The notes: generated by a model from the letters alone, not told the origin. Positions 49,401 to 53,929 are shown, numbered from the stretch's first letter. The stretch is 64,000 nucleotides of DNA from Salvator merianae (GCA_003586115.2 QVOM02000001.1:12343610-12407609); one strand, 5' to 3'. Made by a program: numbers and translations.

Positions 49401-52354
49401 TATTCTCTGAAAGAAGAGCCTCCACACAGCTCTTTGCATGACATGCTGCAACCAAGTGTTCATATATAATGTTCTTATCCTTTTACAACTTGTTCCAGAA
49501 ACAAAGGGAATTCCCATAAAAGTGTGGAATGCTTTCATTATGGGTGGTTGATCCAGTTGTTATACAGCCATCAGGCTGGCCTCTGTTAGTTCATGTAAAT
49601 GGTGTTAGAAATTCAGGAATTTGTGCCTCTTATTCATAAGCAGCAACAGACTTAAATCCTGAGCCAACCAAATTCCTAAGTTATCATATTCCCCTCTTTG
49701 TAAAGAGATCAAGCTACAAACGAGAAAAGCCTTCTTCAGCCTATATTCCAGCTTCCATCCCTATCAGTCCAGACAGCCAATCACTGGGGTAACAGGAGTT
49801 AGATGCCATCAAACTGGGAGGGTCAATTTCTTCATCCCTGGTATTTGTAAATATGTGTTAATTGGAAACAGATGCTTAAATCAGACTCATTGACTCACTC
49901 TCTTGTGGCAATTCACACTTTACACTTGAGGTATAAATGCTGTGTAAGATGCATGCAACAATTACATTTTATCATGCAGAACTGGCATGTTTGCACAAAC
50001 AGGGCTCACCCTGCATATTGTATCAGGCATAATTTGCACATGGATGTGTTGTGAGGTTCATATTGACTACAAAGCATTTCTGAAACGTCTGATTCCTCTT
50101 ATTGCAAAACTGACGATATCTCTTGGATTCTCATGAAGGAGGCTTTTCAGAAGTGTTTGTCAGCAAGCGTGACTGCACTTTAACATTTTTCCTTGTTTAT
50201 TCTTGGCTCCATTTTGTTCATCTTATTCTCCTGTTGTTTTTTCCTCTGTCTGTTTTAGATTTTAATTGCTCCAGGGCATCCCATACTGCACCAGAATAGT
50301 GCTCTACAATTATTATTATGCTTCTCTGCTCCAAATTGGGTTACTCAAAGCGTTCCTAACAGCTTAAGATGTTTCTGGACCACCCAGACATTAGAAACTT
50401 TGTGCTTGCATAATTCCAGATGTCATGCCAGCTTTCCATTTTTGAAATGGGGCATTTTGACATCAAGCAATGAGTAGGATGTGAAGCTTACCTCATGATG
50501 GAGGCATGTGCTCTTTAGCCCAAAGCTAACAAGACCCATGCTTCTCAATGAATGGAATGTAGGCATGTAGGAGCTCTATTCCTTCACACACTTGAAAAAC
50601 CCTTACCAGGGAGCTGAAGGTTAACAGCTACAAAGAACACGCATGTAAGCACACAGAATGCCAGCTGAACTGACTATTACATTTTGTGAAGAAACAGCAT
50701 AGAACCTCTGTTCCTTGTTCCCACCAAATGCTTCTCTGCTCTTACCTTGGCTTCGCATTTCTTATGGCTTGCCACTTTGCACACTGCAAGAAAAAGGAAA
50801 GAAATATTCCAGATCTAGGTGAAACTTTACCATCCACGTACATTGGTGTGACTGTTTAGACGATGAAGCCACGGCTCCCTTTTAATTCAAGTTACAAAAC
50901 TAAAACTCCCATCACTCCTTGCTGCCGGCTAGATTGGCTGGGGCTCATCAGAACTGTACTTTGACAGGACCTCCGGTTGTGGGCTAAAACCTGCAATTAT
51001 CCTAGGATTATATTGTGGAATACAATGCCAGGTGTAACTGTGGCACTCTCAGTGTAGTAGCAGGATATGGAGGCCATATCCTCCATGTTCACTTAACTCT
51101 GTCTGCTGGCTCCTTTGTGATTGTTCCTCTTGTAAATACCTGGATGTCAGCCTAGTGGGTAAAAAAAAACCAAACCAAAGAGAAGTGGGCAAGTGCTTAG
51201 CCAACATCTGAGTGTTTGCAAGAGGGACAATAATGAAAGATGCCAGTAGAAAGAGGTAGGAGACCATGATTGCCTTCTGTGTCTGGTGGGGGCAGTGAGA
51301 GGCAATCACAGGATCTTCTTTAGATCCTGAAATTACCACTTGCCATCTGGAGGCAACCCCACGAGCCATACCAGCTTTAATTCTATTATAAGGAACCTAA
51401 TCAAATCCCATCCTTGGTTGTGGGTGTGGAATTTAAATGATAGAGAATTACAGGAGACCTTGGGGAACTGCTCTGCATTAACTAGGGCTGCATCTGCATT
51501 GCTCATGTTCCCCCACACCCCACGCAGCACATATCCACTATGCGCTGCTCAAAAGTGTCTGACAGGCACTCCTGCTTCCAGGGTGCGATGTGCGAGTGAT
51601 GGTGTGCGGAAAGGCATGACTCTGAAATTGCTCCTTGCACTTTGACCCCTTCTGACTGCATCTCCATTACAATGCCCCAGATGTCTACGTGTCACTCAGA
51701 GGTATCTGGGGACCCACACTCATACCCCTGGGGCCCGGGGGAGGCAACTGAAGTGCAACAGGCAAGGAGCAATTTGAAGTCATCGCCTCATAGCTTGACT
51801 TCTCCAGTTGCCTTCAGTCAAGGAGACTGAAGGGGCCGCCTGCACCTGCACATAGAGGCTGACTTGCAAGGAGGTCTTATCAGTTCCTTCACGGTGGGCC
51901 GTCCATTCCTGTGCACAGAAGCCAACTGGTGAGGAGGCCTCTGATCTCAGCCTCTGTGCACAGCCCCCCCCCCACTCATTCATGTACTCTGGCTGGTGGT
52001 AAAGGAGGCAGTCAGGCACACTGAGCAAAGAGTCCCTCAGTAAGGTTGTGTCTCCATTATGCTGTAAGGGCTTCTTAATCAGGCCTTTGGGGCAGCTGTC
52101 TCCATTGGAAATAATGGAAACTGGTGTCACGTAAGGTATCTTTGCTGCATAGTGGAGACCTAGCCAGCAATGGACACCACAGACCGAGTCTTACGGCTCT
52201 GCAACAGGCAAGAAAGAGGAAGGAGTAGAGGAGGGTGCTTACCTTTACAAACGAGTCCTTGAATTTCAATAGATTCCTTGCATACTACACATGCCTTTTT
52301 CTTCTTCTTGAATACCTTTTCTTTGAAGCTGTGAGGTTCACTTAACTTCCCAGG
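1293..52354 (-). CDS. TNS2: TNS2 (tensin-2), 16 internal coding exons: C1, PTP and C2 domains; both ends outside what can be seen
   Basis: Tensin-2 is a focal-adhesion adaptor and PTEN-like phosphatase that links integrin sites to signalling; the human protein has C1, PTP, C2, a long linker, SH2 and PTB. Sixteen exons with AG/GT borders join in one frame (445 codons plus one base). Numbering from the first visible residue: C1 zinc finger 8-55 (H8, C22, C25, C36, C39, H44, C47, C55); PTP domain about 100-260 with signature HCKGNKGKTG at 206-215; C2 about 265-406; post-C2 linker with the motif [16 protein letters not shown]2 is preferred over TNS1 and TNS3 because of the C1 domain spacing, the linker GSTKSLN..KQR.TLPR, the phrase [20 protein letters not shown] and the retained Cys (Asn in TNS1). 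The visible gene spans 51 kb, much longer than human TNS2 (about 20 kb in all), because of transposon-filled introns. The start codon exon and the SH2/PTB exons were not found. Confidence 0.95.
2807..3238 (+). repeat. Family D foldback MITE, complete copy
   Basis: Ends are GTGCCTCCAGACAG and ATGTCTGAAGGCAC. The interior has two arms that fold back (GTATTTGCAATAGCAATGAT against ATTATAATTCCTTTTGCAAA) and a second hairpin around GGGAATGTCACAATTACGTG. Related copies are at 19374, 22989, 47182 and 50966. Confidence 0.8.
3670..4042. mobile_element. hAT-like nonautonomous element with perfect 8-bp target duplication
   Basis: Begins CAGTGGCATAGCTA and ends TTGCTACGCCAGTG, imperfect inverted repeats of the hAT 'CAGTGGCGTAGC' type. 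It is flanked on both sides by ACTCAGCA (3662-3669 and 4043-4050), the 8-bp duplication expected of hAT transposases. The 373-bp interior is extremely GC- and CpG-rich, with an alternating GC run near 3800 and a 29-bp tandem repeat (3844-3910). It encodes no transposase. Confidence 0.9.
3844..3910 (+). repeat. 29-bp GC-rich tandem repeat, 2.3 copies
   Basis: Unit starting GAGCGAGCGGCGGGCGGGGC occupies 3844-3872 and 3873-3901 with no mismatch, plus 9 bases of a third copy. It lies inside the hAT-like element. Confidence 0.9.
4448..4540 (+). repeat. Family D MITE fragment
   Basis: Contains GATTTCCCATATTAGTGAT and the family hairpin piece GACTATATTGGGAATGGCAC, directly after the family C terminus. 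Confidence 0.65.
4612..4690 (-). mobile_element. SINE 3' end (tRNA-derived family), minus strand
   Basis: On the minus strand reads GAGCTGCCTTGAGTTCCACA, then GAAGGGTGGGATATGTTTAT and an A/T-rich tail, the usual 3' end of squamate tRNA-SINEs. Confidence 0.55.
4932..4997 (-). CDS. TNS2: TNS2 exon: end of C2 domain (66 bp)
   Basis: Acceptor TCCCCAG and donor GTATGT, phase 1 in and out. With the carried base it encodes [20 protein letters not shown], then IK. This is the last C2 strand, matching mammalian TNS2 [23 protein letters not shown] found it by looking for the sequence that would continue the C2 domain, since it is too short for a standalone ORF. Confidence 0.94.
6054..6108 (+). repeat. 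(CAAG)n microsatellite grading into (AAAT)n
   Basis: About nine CAAG/CAAA units followed by AAATAAATCAATAAATAAAT. Seen directly. Confidence 0.95.
6262..6385 (+). mobile_element. tRNA-derived SINE (Bov-B-tailed family)
   Basis: The head has an A-box-like TATAGCTCAGTGGCAGAGCA and a decayed B-box GTTCATTCCCTAG, followed by TTGCCAAGAAAAGAA from the Bov-B-like tail. It lacks a tRNA fold beyond this, so it is a SINE and not a tRNA gene. Confidence 0.65.
6517..6730 (+). repeat. Family F DNA element
   Basis: Ends GCTGTGATCAGACACAA and TTATGTCTGAACACAGC are inverted repeats. The interior GGAACATGAGGGCCACACAC and GAACATTCTATGCTAGA are shared, in opposite orientation, with 30530-30746. Confidence 0.8.
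7157..7286 (-). CDS. TNS2: TNS2 exon: C2 domain (130 bp)
   Basis: Acceptor AACCTAG and donor GTGAGA, phase 0 in and 1 out. It encodes [20 protein letters not shown], then [20 protein letters not shown], then AWR. The block [12 protein letters not shown] is near invariant in tensins, and KDELDEAW favours TNS2 over TNS1, which has KEDLDDAF. Confidence 0.95.
7287..8583. other. TNS2 intron, no recognised repeat
   Basis: 1.3 kb between two C2 exons. I recognise no mobile element. A 130-codon plus-strand ORF at 8158-8550 looks like chance (see rejected items). Confidence 0.5.
8584..8659 (-). CDS. TNS2: TNS2 exon: C2 domain (76 bp)
   Basis: Acceptor TAGCAG and donor GTGAGT, phase 2 in and 0 out. 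Residues 316-341 read [20 protein letters not shown], then LKGDVM. Mammalian TNS2 has a variable loop followed by the same [15 protein letters not shown] strand. The acceptor was chosen because it alone keeps phase 2 and gives Tyr at the junction. Confidence 0.94.
8779..8839 (-). CDS. TNS2: TNS2 exon: C2 domain (61 bp)
   Basis: Acceptor TCTCCTAG and donor GTGAGT, phase 1 in and 2 out. With the split Gly it encodes [20 protein letters not shown], the conserved tensin '[17 protein letters not shown]' strand of C2. Only 119 bp of intron separates it from the next exon, the shortest intron in the window. Confidence 0.95.
9225..10290. repeat. Family B DNA element, split into 9225-9393 and 10060-10290
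   Basis: Both halves carry family B words: the palindrome TTAGACCTC...GAGGTCTACTGG, ACCCATTTTGATGCCATGCC, AGCTTCAGGGCCAG and the terminus GCAGGTAAATGAGAAA. The halves rejoin at AGACCTC/AACAACGAGG, as in the uninterrupted copies near 46397 and 63215. The outer left boundary is approximate. Confidence 0.7.
9394..10059. mobile_element. CpG-rich 666-bp nonautonomous DNA element, nested
   Basis: Terminal inverted repeats GGGCCTGTTCGCACT (9394) and AGTGCGAACAGGCCC (to 10059) are flanked by CTC on both sides, a 3-bp duplication. The interior is strikingly CpG-rich, with several TTACGAAG/CTTCGTAG words. Long overlapping ORFs on both strands (9520-9924, 9569-9988, 9646-9915) reflect few A/T-rich stops. 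None resembles a transposase. The 3-bp duplication suggests a PIF/Harbinger-like mover, but this is inference. Confidence 0.8.
10769..10881 (-). CDS. TNS2: TNS2 exon: PTP-C2 junction (113 bp)
   Basis: Acceptor TGACAG and donor GTAAGT, phase 2 in and 1 out. It encodes (R)[20 protein letters not shown], then [17 protein letters not shown]. The '[24 protein letters not shown]' block is diagnostic of tensins and leads into the PTEN-type C2 domain. Confidence 0.95.
10882..11772. other. TNS2 intron, no recognised repeat
   Basis: 0.9 kb. A local inverted repeat, CAAATTCTCCTTTGACC against TTCAAAGGAGGATTTGTC (about 11438-11482), is the only structure I see. Nothing else recognised. Confidence 0.5.
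11773..11856 (-). CDS. TNS2: TNS2 exon: C-terminal PTP helices (84 bp)
   Basis: Acceptor CCCTCAG and donor GTGAGA, phase 2 in and out. It encodes (S)[20 protein letters not shown], then SLQPSQK and two bases of Arg258. This matches the tensin ADQAL...MRKFCEDKV helix at the end of the phosphatase domain. Confidence 0.94.
11857..12323. other. TNS2 intron, no recognised repeat
   Basis: 467 bp between two PTP exons. A short TGCATATATGTGTGCACACA purine/pyrimidine-alternating run lies near 12275-12297. Nothing else seen. Confidence 0.5.
12324..12388 (-). CDS. TNS2: TNS2 exon: rest of the P-loop (65 bp)
   Basis: Acceptor GTCCCAG and donor GTATTC. It encodes [20 protein letters not shown], then A, plus two bases of the next codon. 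With the previous exon it gives the signature HCKGNKGKTG. Lys213 stands where PTEN has its catalytic Arg, as in mammalian TNS2. The donor GTATTC is weak. Confidence 0.95.
12664..12786 (-). CDS. TNS2: TNS2 exon: PTP domain including the signature His-Cys
   Basis: 123 bp (41 codons, phase 0-0), acceptor GACCCAG and donor GTAGAC. It encodes [20 protein letters not shown], then [20 protein letters not shown] and a final K. His206-Cys207-Lys208 begins the P-loop, which is completed by the next exon. Cys207 is the position occupied by the catalytic Cys in PTEN and TNS2; TNS1 has Asn there. The donor +4 base is not consensus. Confidence 0.95.
13146..13475. repeat. Family C DNA element
   Basis: Shares GCCATGGTGACTGGGA, GTGTGAATGCTG, CCAGGAGTAGTCCAGCTGC and CACTAGTGAGC with copies at 14868 and 35330. 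A GCCAT pentamer is expanded to four units at 13257-13277 in this copy only. Confidence 0.75.
13779..13860 (-). repeat. (TTTA)n tract with SINE-like 3' end
   Basis: Six TTTA units (13779-13804), followed on the plus strand by AAAAACATTTATCTACTACT and ATCCCAAAGTAGTTCAG. Read in reverse, this looks like a diverged SINE 3' end with its AAAT tail. Confidence 0.55.
14739..14789 (-). CDS. TNS2: TNS2 exon: PTP domain (51 bp, phase 0-0)
   Basis: Seventeen codons, [17 protein letters not shown], between a TCAACAG acceptor and a GTGAGG donor. It corresponds to the tensin segment 'FNLSEKRxDLTxLNPK'. The first position is Leu rather than the usual Phe-containing pair. Confidence 0.93.
14868..15255. repeat. 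Family C DNA element
   Basis: Begins near the GGGCCTTTAACTGTGAACA end and finishes TGTGTGAACAGGCCC. Contains GTGGTGGCCATCCACACTGT, CCAGCTGCTGCCATGGTGAC and TTCACTAGTGGGCATGCAGA. Confidence 0.8.
15407..15586. repeat. Family A palindromic element, 180 bp
   Basis: Near-complete palindrome: GGCCCTTTCTGCACTTGGCC at one end, AAGTGGAGAAAGGGCC at the other, with TGCCATCTGCATGCTAGTGC repeated inverted in the interior. Same length as the copy at 39908-40087. Left flank is TAT, right flank ATT. Confidence 0.85.
15953..16124 (-). CDS. TNS2: TNS2 exon: start of the PTP domain (172 bp)
   Basis: Largest exon seen, acceptor ACCATCAG and donor GTAAAG, entry phase 2 and exit phase 0. It covers residues 93-150: [20 protein letters not shown], then [20 protein letters not shown], then [18 protein letters not shown]. 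The tensin family hallmark DLTYxTERI opens the phosphatase-like domain. Confidence 0.95.
16434..16566. repeat. Family E palindromic hairpin element
   Basis: Ends GCTGCATCCAGATG and CATCTAGATGC. The interior alternates GGATATTCTGGAATA and its inverse, so nearly the whole 133 bp can fold. Second copy at 43806-43940. Confidence 0.8.
16643..16850 (+). mobile_element. tRNA-derived squamate SINE
   Basis: Head with A-box-like GTGGCATAATGGCTAGGGTA and B-box GGTTCAAATCCCTGC. Then AAGGTTGTTGTGATGGTAAA and a 3' end with TGCCTTGAACTCTTC, TAAATGCAAAAAC and an A/T-rich tail. Order and wording match widespread squamate SINEs. Confidence 0.75.
17205..17254 (-). CDS. TNS2: TNS2 exon: linker before the PTP domain (50 bp)
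   Basis: Acceptor TTTTTCAG and donor GTAAAG. It encodes [16 protein letters not shown] plus the first two bases of Arg93 (exit phase 2). Mammalian TNS2 has a nearly identical peptide with Ser in place of some Thr and Asn residues. Confidence 0.93.
18080..18690 (+). mobile_element. CR1/L2-type LINE 3' end, degraded
   Basis: Frameshifted pieces still read like the C-terminal region of a CR1/L2 reverse transcriptase ORF: CTTAAAGGAACTGCACTGGT ([13 protein letters not shown]), GCCTTCTCTGTGGTGACCCC (AFSVVAP-like) and GCTCTGGAATGAGCTACTC (LWNELL-like). It ends with an AATGATGATGATG short tandem repeat, typical for this LINE group. Confidence 0.75.
19374..19785 (+). repeat. Family D foldback MITE
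   Basis: Starts GCTGCCTCCGGACAGCAAGA and ends CATGTCTGGAGGCAC. Contains the hairpin GACTATATTAGGAATGCCAC and the inverted pair TCTGCTGG...CCAGCAGAC. Confidence 0.8.
22341..22379 (-). CDS. TNS2: TNS2 exon: basic linker (39 bp, phase 0-0)
   Basis: Thirteen codons, [13 protein letters not shown], between an ATCAAG acceptor and a GTAAGT donor. The peptide is the same as the one I recall for mammalian TNS2 at this position, between the C1 and PTP domains. The acceptor lacks a strong pyrimidine tract, so this in-frame exon could be spliced inefficiently. That last point is inference. Confidence 0.92.
22989..23418 (-). repeat. Family D foldback MITE, minus orientation
   Basis: Starts GCTGCCTCCAGATATGCAGT and ends GATTGCCTCTTGCTGACTGG-like. 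Contains ACTATATTGGGAATACC and its inverse GGCATTCCCCATATAGT, the family hairpin. Confidence 0.75.
24301..24313 (+). repeat. Poly-C tract (13 C)
   Basis: Uninterrupted C run. Similar runs occur near 26673, 38247, 44837, 51966 and 56990, and a G run near 30640. Confidence 0.9.
24360..26395 (+). mobile_element. L1-type LINE, 3' half, degraded
   Basis: From about 24590 the plus strand reads [20 protein letters not shown] and then [20 protein letters not shown], the L1 reverse transcriptase catalytic block (FADD), followed by DKSEILSLN and [16 protein letters not shown]. Further on, [12 protein letters not shown] fits the L1 region after the RT. Stops and frameshifts break every reading frame. 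It ends in TTTTAATTTAAAAAAACAAAC, the presumed poly-A. The 5' boundary is approximate. Confidence 0.8.
26935..29965 (+). mobile_element. Bov-B (RTE clade) LINE, near full length but decayed
   Basis: The 5' region has the Bov-B words AGATGGACAGGTCATCGTGG, GGAAATGGCAAACCACTTC and GAGGACAAGTACAAGTAGC. The endonuclease segment reads [20 protein letters not shown] near 27590. The RT segment at 29088-29330 reads [19 protein letters not shown], then [19 protein letters not shown], with YTDD where active copies have YADD. The 3' end is TCCATGGAGTCACAAAGAGT plus CAACAACAACA. About 3.0 kb of the usual 3.2 kb remain, broken by many stops and frameshifts. Confidence 0.9.
28990..29337 (+). pseudogene. Bov-B reverse transcriptase fragment (ORF remnant)
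   Basis: 115 codons open, covering RT motif C as YTDD and the following [20 protein letters not shown], a standard Bov-B/RTE segment. A frame break separates it from the next piece at 29356-29574 ([20 protein letters not shown]). Not functional: the upstream RT is disrupted and YADD is altered. Confidence 0.85.
30530..30746 (-). repeat. Family F DNA element, inverted relative to 6517-6730
   Basis: Starts GGCTGTGTTCAGACATAACA and ends GTGTCTGATCACATCC. Contains GTGTGGCCCTCATGTTCCC and TCTAGCACAGAATGTTCAT, the reverse complements of words in the first copy. A G12-13 run sits inside. Confidence 0.8.
32298..32336 (-). CDS. TNS2: TNS2 exon: last C1 cysteine (39 bp, phase 0-0)
   Basis: Acceptor TTTCCAG and donor GTAAGT bound 13 codons, [13 protein letters not shown]. 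Mammalian TNS2 has a similar Cys- and Pro-rich peptide here. Cys55, seven residues after Cys47, completes the eight-ligand C1 set. Both borders are in phase 0, so skipping it would keep the frame but remove a zinc ligand. Confidence 0.92.
34830..35290. repeat. Family B DNA element
   Basis: Contains GGTTCAAGAAATCCATCC, GAAGCTTGTGCCAGCTTC, GGGGACCCATTTTGTTGCAC and CATGGAGGCATGCCACATCC, shared with 10060-10290 and 60490-61030. Boundaries approximate. Confidence 0.65.
35330..35716. repeat. Family C DNA element
   Basis: Contains GGTGGAACAGCCC, CTACCATGGTGACCAGGGAC and TTCACTAGTGGGTGCAGATG, and ends AAGTGCAAACAGGCCC. Confidence 0.8.
37289..37850 (-). mobile_element. CR1-like LINE 3' end, minus strand
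   Basis: Minus-strand translation includes [20 protein letters not shown] and then VTTIRLDT, the usual C-terminus of CR1-type LINE ORF2. Its 3' UTR, read on the plus strand, is GAACATAAGAGGAGCCTTGT, then TGGATCAGGCCACGGCCCAT, a very common sauropsid repeat end. Confidence 0.8.
38505..38640. mobile_element. Possible MIR/CORE-SINE relic
   Basis: Words GATGGGAAGCAGTGAAGCAC, AAGTTGTCCAGGTCA and CGTCCTAGAACTCAG resemble the CORE-SINE body (GGAAACTGAGGCACAGAG, TTGCCCAAGGTCA). No clear tRNA head. Confidence 0.35.
38740..38800. repeat. Family A element, half copy
   Basis: GGCCCTTTCTACACTGAGCC followed by TTATTCTGGATTATATCTTG and a truncated CCTGCCATCTTG. The second arm is missing. Confidence 0.7.
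39378..39775 (-). mobile_element. Bov-B LINE 3' fragment, minus strand
   Basis: Minus-strand translation gives [20 protein letters not shown], then [20 protein letters not shown] and [20 protein letters not shown], the Bov-B ORF C-terminus, also seen at 29600-29790. The 3' end with GTTGTGTTTTGTTTAGTTGT on the plus strand matches the Bov-B terminus. Confidence 0.85.
39908..40087. mobile_element. Family A palindromic element, 180 bp, with TAT duplication
   Basis: GACCCTTTCTGCACTTGGCC to AAGTGCAGAAAGGGCC, flanked on both sides by TAT (39905-39907 and 40088-40090). The interior arms ACCTGCTATGCACATGCTAC and GCATGCAGATGGCAGGTCC pair. Confidence 0.85.
41750..42248. repeat. Family B DNA element
   Basis: Ends GCATTTCCACACTTACC and GGTAAGTGCAGAAATAGCC are inverted repeats. 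Interior words CATGAGTTTCAGGGCCAGG and CTAGTATGCTCCCCCTCCC are shared with the other copies. Confidence 0.75.
42475..42665 (+). mobile_element. tRNA-derived squamate SINE
   Basis: GCCTGGCACAGTGGTTAAAG head, CATTCAAGTCTCCACTTAGC B-box region, CCTACTTCACAGGGTTGTCA body and an AATAAAATAGTAAAAT tail. Confidence 0.75.
43806..43940. repeat. Family E palindromic hairpin element
   Basis: CTGCATCCACATACTGCTTC to GTGACATCTGGATGCAG, with GAATATTCTGGAATATCCAT at the centre. The arms pair over most of their length, better than in the copy at 16434. Confidence 0.85.
44888..45303. repeat. Family B-related DNA element
   Basis: Ends CCTGTTCACACTTACCTTGT and TATGGTAAGTGCAAACCC. The interior mixes family B and family C words (TCGCCATGGTAATGTCC, GTTGCAGCTGCACAGTCG), so it may be a separate subfamily. 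Confidence 0.65.
45485..45583. repeat. Perfect 14-bp inverted repeat (hairpin)
   Basis: TGGTAGTCAGGATC at 45485-45498 and GATCCTGACTACCA at 45570-45583 are exact reverse complements around a 71-bp loop. Could be a tiny MITE or a solo hairpin. No second copy was seen. Confidence 0.8.
45914..45965 (+). repeat. (ACC)n and (AAAT)n simple repeats
   Basis: CACCACCACCACCACC directly followed by an A-rich tract with AAAT units. Confidence 0.9.
46073..46592. repeat. Family B DNA element
   Basis: Starts GGCCTTTCTGCACTCACC and ends GGTGAGTGCAGTTAGGC. Contains the uninterrupted palindrome TAGACCTCAATGTCGAGGTC, which is the site where the 9394 element inserted in another copy. Confidence 0.8.
46760..47150 (-). 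mobile_element. L1 reverse transcriptase fragment, minus strand
   Basis: Minus-strand translation at 47017-46817 reads [20 protein letters not shown], then [20 protein letters not shown], matching the L1 RT block 'RGxRQGCPLSPxLFxLxxE'. Upstream bases give IGLDIYKAFD (the DxxKAFD motif) with frame breaks. Truncated at both ends. Confidence 0.8.
47182..47560 (-). repeat. Family D foldback MITE with near-perfect hairpin
   Basis: Starts GGTGCCTTCAGACGTATGCT. Contains the outer hairpin GACTATATTGGGAATGCCAC, and an inner one whose arms 47361-47394 and 47457-47490 are exact 34-bp reverse complements, continuing with few mismatches to about 47409/47442. Confidence 0.85.
49142..49221. mobile_element. 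Short family A element (80 bp) with TAT duplication
   Basis: GACCTTTCTGCACTGGGCAT to CAGTGCAGAAAGGGCC, flanked by TAT at 49139-49141 and 49222-49224. One inner arm is deleted compared with the 180-bp copies. Confidence 0.85.
50746..50783 (-). CDS. TNS2: TNS2 exon: middle of C1 zinc finger (38 bp)
   Basis: Very short exon, acceptor TTGCAG and donor GTAAGA. With the one base carried over it encodes [13 protein letters not shown], giving C1 ligands Cys39, His44 and Cys47. Entry phase is 1 and exit phase 0, so it joins the exons on both sides exactly. Too short for gene finders that rely on ORF length. Confidence 0.93.
50784..52242. other. TNS2 intron within the C1 domain
   Basis: Contains family D (50966-51357). 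Base 51484 begins GGGCTGCATCTGCATTGCTC, similar to a family E end but without its hairpin. A C9 run lies near 51966. The rest (51370-52240) has no firm assignment. Confidence 0.55.
50966..51357 (-). repeat. Family D foldback MITE, minus orientation
   Basis: Starts GACCTCCGGTTGTGGGCTAA and ends CACTTGCCATCTGGAGGCA. The inner arms TCTGCTGGCTCCTTTGTGAT and GACAATAATGAAAGATGCCA pair imperfectly. Confidence 0.75.
52243..52354 (-). CDS. TNS2: TNS2 exon: N-terminal part of C1 zinc finger
   Basis: 112 bp, entered in phase 0 and left in phase 1. It starts after a TTTCAG acceptor and ends before GTAAGC. It encodes [20 protein letters not shown], then [17 protein letters not shown]. It gives the first C1 ligands His8, Cys22, Cys25 and Cys36. 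The His-x13-Cys-x2-Cys-x10-Cys spacing matches mammalian TNS2. The run of five lysines is more basic than in human. No ATG lies in frame just upstream, so at least one earlier exon must supply the start codon. Confidence 0.93.
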
Positions 52355-53331
52355 CTGAAATGATAGAACAGAGGAAGAATTTGATACAGCATACCATTTA
52401 AAAAGTGTGCATTTATATCTGTATGTGTAGCCATATGCATAAGAGTATAAGGAGTAAGTTTATTTATGAAGCAGAAACCACATGGGACCCAAAAGATCAA
52501 GCAACAGAGGGTAATCTATTAATTCAGGTTCCGTCTACCAAGAGCCTCTGCCATTTGCCCTGCAAATTGCTCAGGCCTGCGCACCACTGCAGTCCAAGAC
52601 TAGCCGAGGTTCATAGGAAGAGGGAATGAAAAAGACTTTTATCTGGGGCATCAAATGTCATAGTATGGATGTCAGGTGAGTCTTTCTGAGGAAGGCAATC
52701 CTTAAACGGGGTCCAGCTACAGGAAACCTTGTTTCTAAGTAACAACCTGCCTTCATTCATTTGAAACCCTGAAAAAAATGATCAATGTGCAAAGGCATGA
52801 ACCTGGGTACCTCAGGGACATCCTCCACTCCTCAGTGCACTTGCCATCTCTCCTGCTGACTGCCCCCATACTTTCACTCATCCTCTGCTGTCCTCTTTTC
52901 CGTCTCATCCCCTGGGCTTCCTCACCCACTCCCTTGCCCCCCCCATCCACACACCCCTATTCACCCTACCCACCCTCCCTTCTTGGTCTGCACACTTGCC
53001 CTCCCTGTCATCTTCACTCATCTGGTCCTTGCTGAGATCACTGTTGTGTATCACTGCACGTCTGCCTTTTTAAAGCAGCAAGAACAGTAGCCTCTACTGG
53101 AGGTTCTCAAGTGAGGGGATACCTGGAAGGTGGCTGGGTGTATTTCTGCCACTCCCCTGCAGTTTCCCAATCCTACAGGGAAGCAGTGGAGAGATAATTC
53201 ATGCTGCATCATTTGATTAAGTGATTGCAAACAAGCTAAGTCAAAATGCTGGTCTTTTCTTCCCCTGTGGACTCTAGAAGTTCAAGGGGAGAAACAGATC
53301 CCCAGCCCTCTCAGGAATCTAGTAACCATGA

Positions 53332-53523
53332 GCATTGTTGTTGTTGTTGGGTACCACAGACCCGTGTGTGACTCCTGGGTTGACTGCATGAGCATCTCTA
53401 TGAGTTTTCTTGGCAGAGATACAGAAGTGGTTTGCCGTTGCCGGAGAGAGGCTGGGGATCAAACCAGCAACCCTCTGCTTTCCATGCAGTTTGCTCCACC
53501 ACTGAGCTACAGTCACTCCCAAC
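53332..53523 (-). mobile_element. tRNA-derived SINE with Bov-B-like tail, complete
   Basis: On the minus strand: GACTGTAGCTCAGTGGTGGA (A box), GCTGGTTTGATCCCCAGCC (B box), CGGCAAACCACTTCTGTATC, CTGCCAAGAAAACTC, then GGTACCCAACAACAACAACA. This is the best preserved member of the family in the window. Confidence 0.85.
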
Positions 53524-53929
53524 CATGGGCATGCCTGCTGTAAATGTCGGCCCTCCATTGGCAAAGTTTCAAAAGGCATTTCAAGCTGCCATACACACCT
53601 CTACATGATTTACATGCAAAAGGTTCCTGATTCTCTGGTGTCTCTAGGCACAAATGAGGAGGATCCATCTTGCCTGAGGGGAGTGGGAGCTTCTGGAATG
53701 AGAGCATGAGGGCCACACGCTACCAACGCTAAGGTGATTCTGAGCTGCTTTTTTGCAACATGTGAACATGCCCTTATTAAATTCACTAAACGTTATAGTT
53801 ATCATCATCATCAACAATTTTCAATCCATTCCCGGATGATGGTCTTCCCCAAGCTCCTTCCTGAGAAGTTATTTCCCAAAATTTACTGGCACGCTTTTAA
53901 AAAGTGTGTCTATAATTTATAAATAAATG

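Larger units (their letters stand above)
32337..50745. other. TNS2 intron, 18.4 kb, largest in the window
   Basis: It separates the second and third C1 exons. Recognised: family B (34830, 41750, 44888, 46073), family C (35330), CR1-like (37289), MIR-like (38505), Bov-B end (39378), families A (38740, 39908, 49142), D (47182), E (43806), a SINE (42475) and an L1 fragment (46760). Nothing recognised in 32340-34080, 35720-37280, 40090-41745, 42670-43800, 47570-49135 or 49230-50745. Confidence 0.6.

Noticed and set aside
52753..52950. Minus-strand ORF starting MDGGG, like one human TNS2 N-terminal isoform
   Set aside because: Only the first five residues agree. The rest (KGVGEEAQGMRRKRGQQR) does not resemble the isoform, the G run comes from a poly-C tract, and no donor in the needed phase 0 is evident before the stop.
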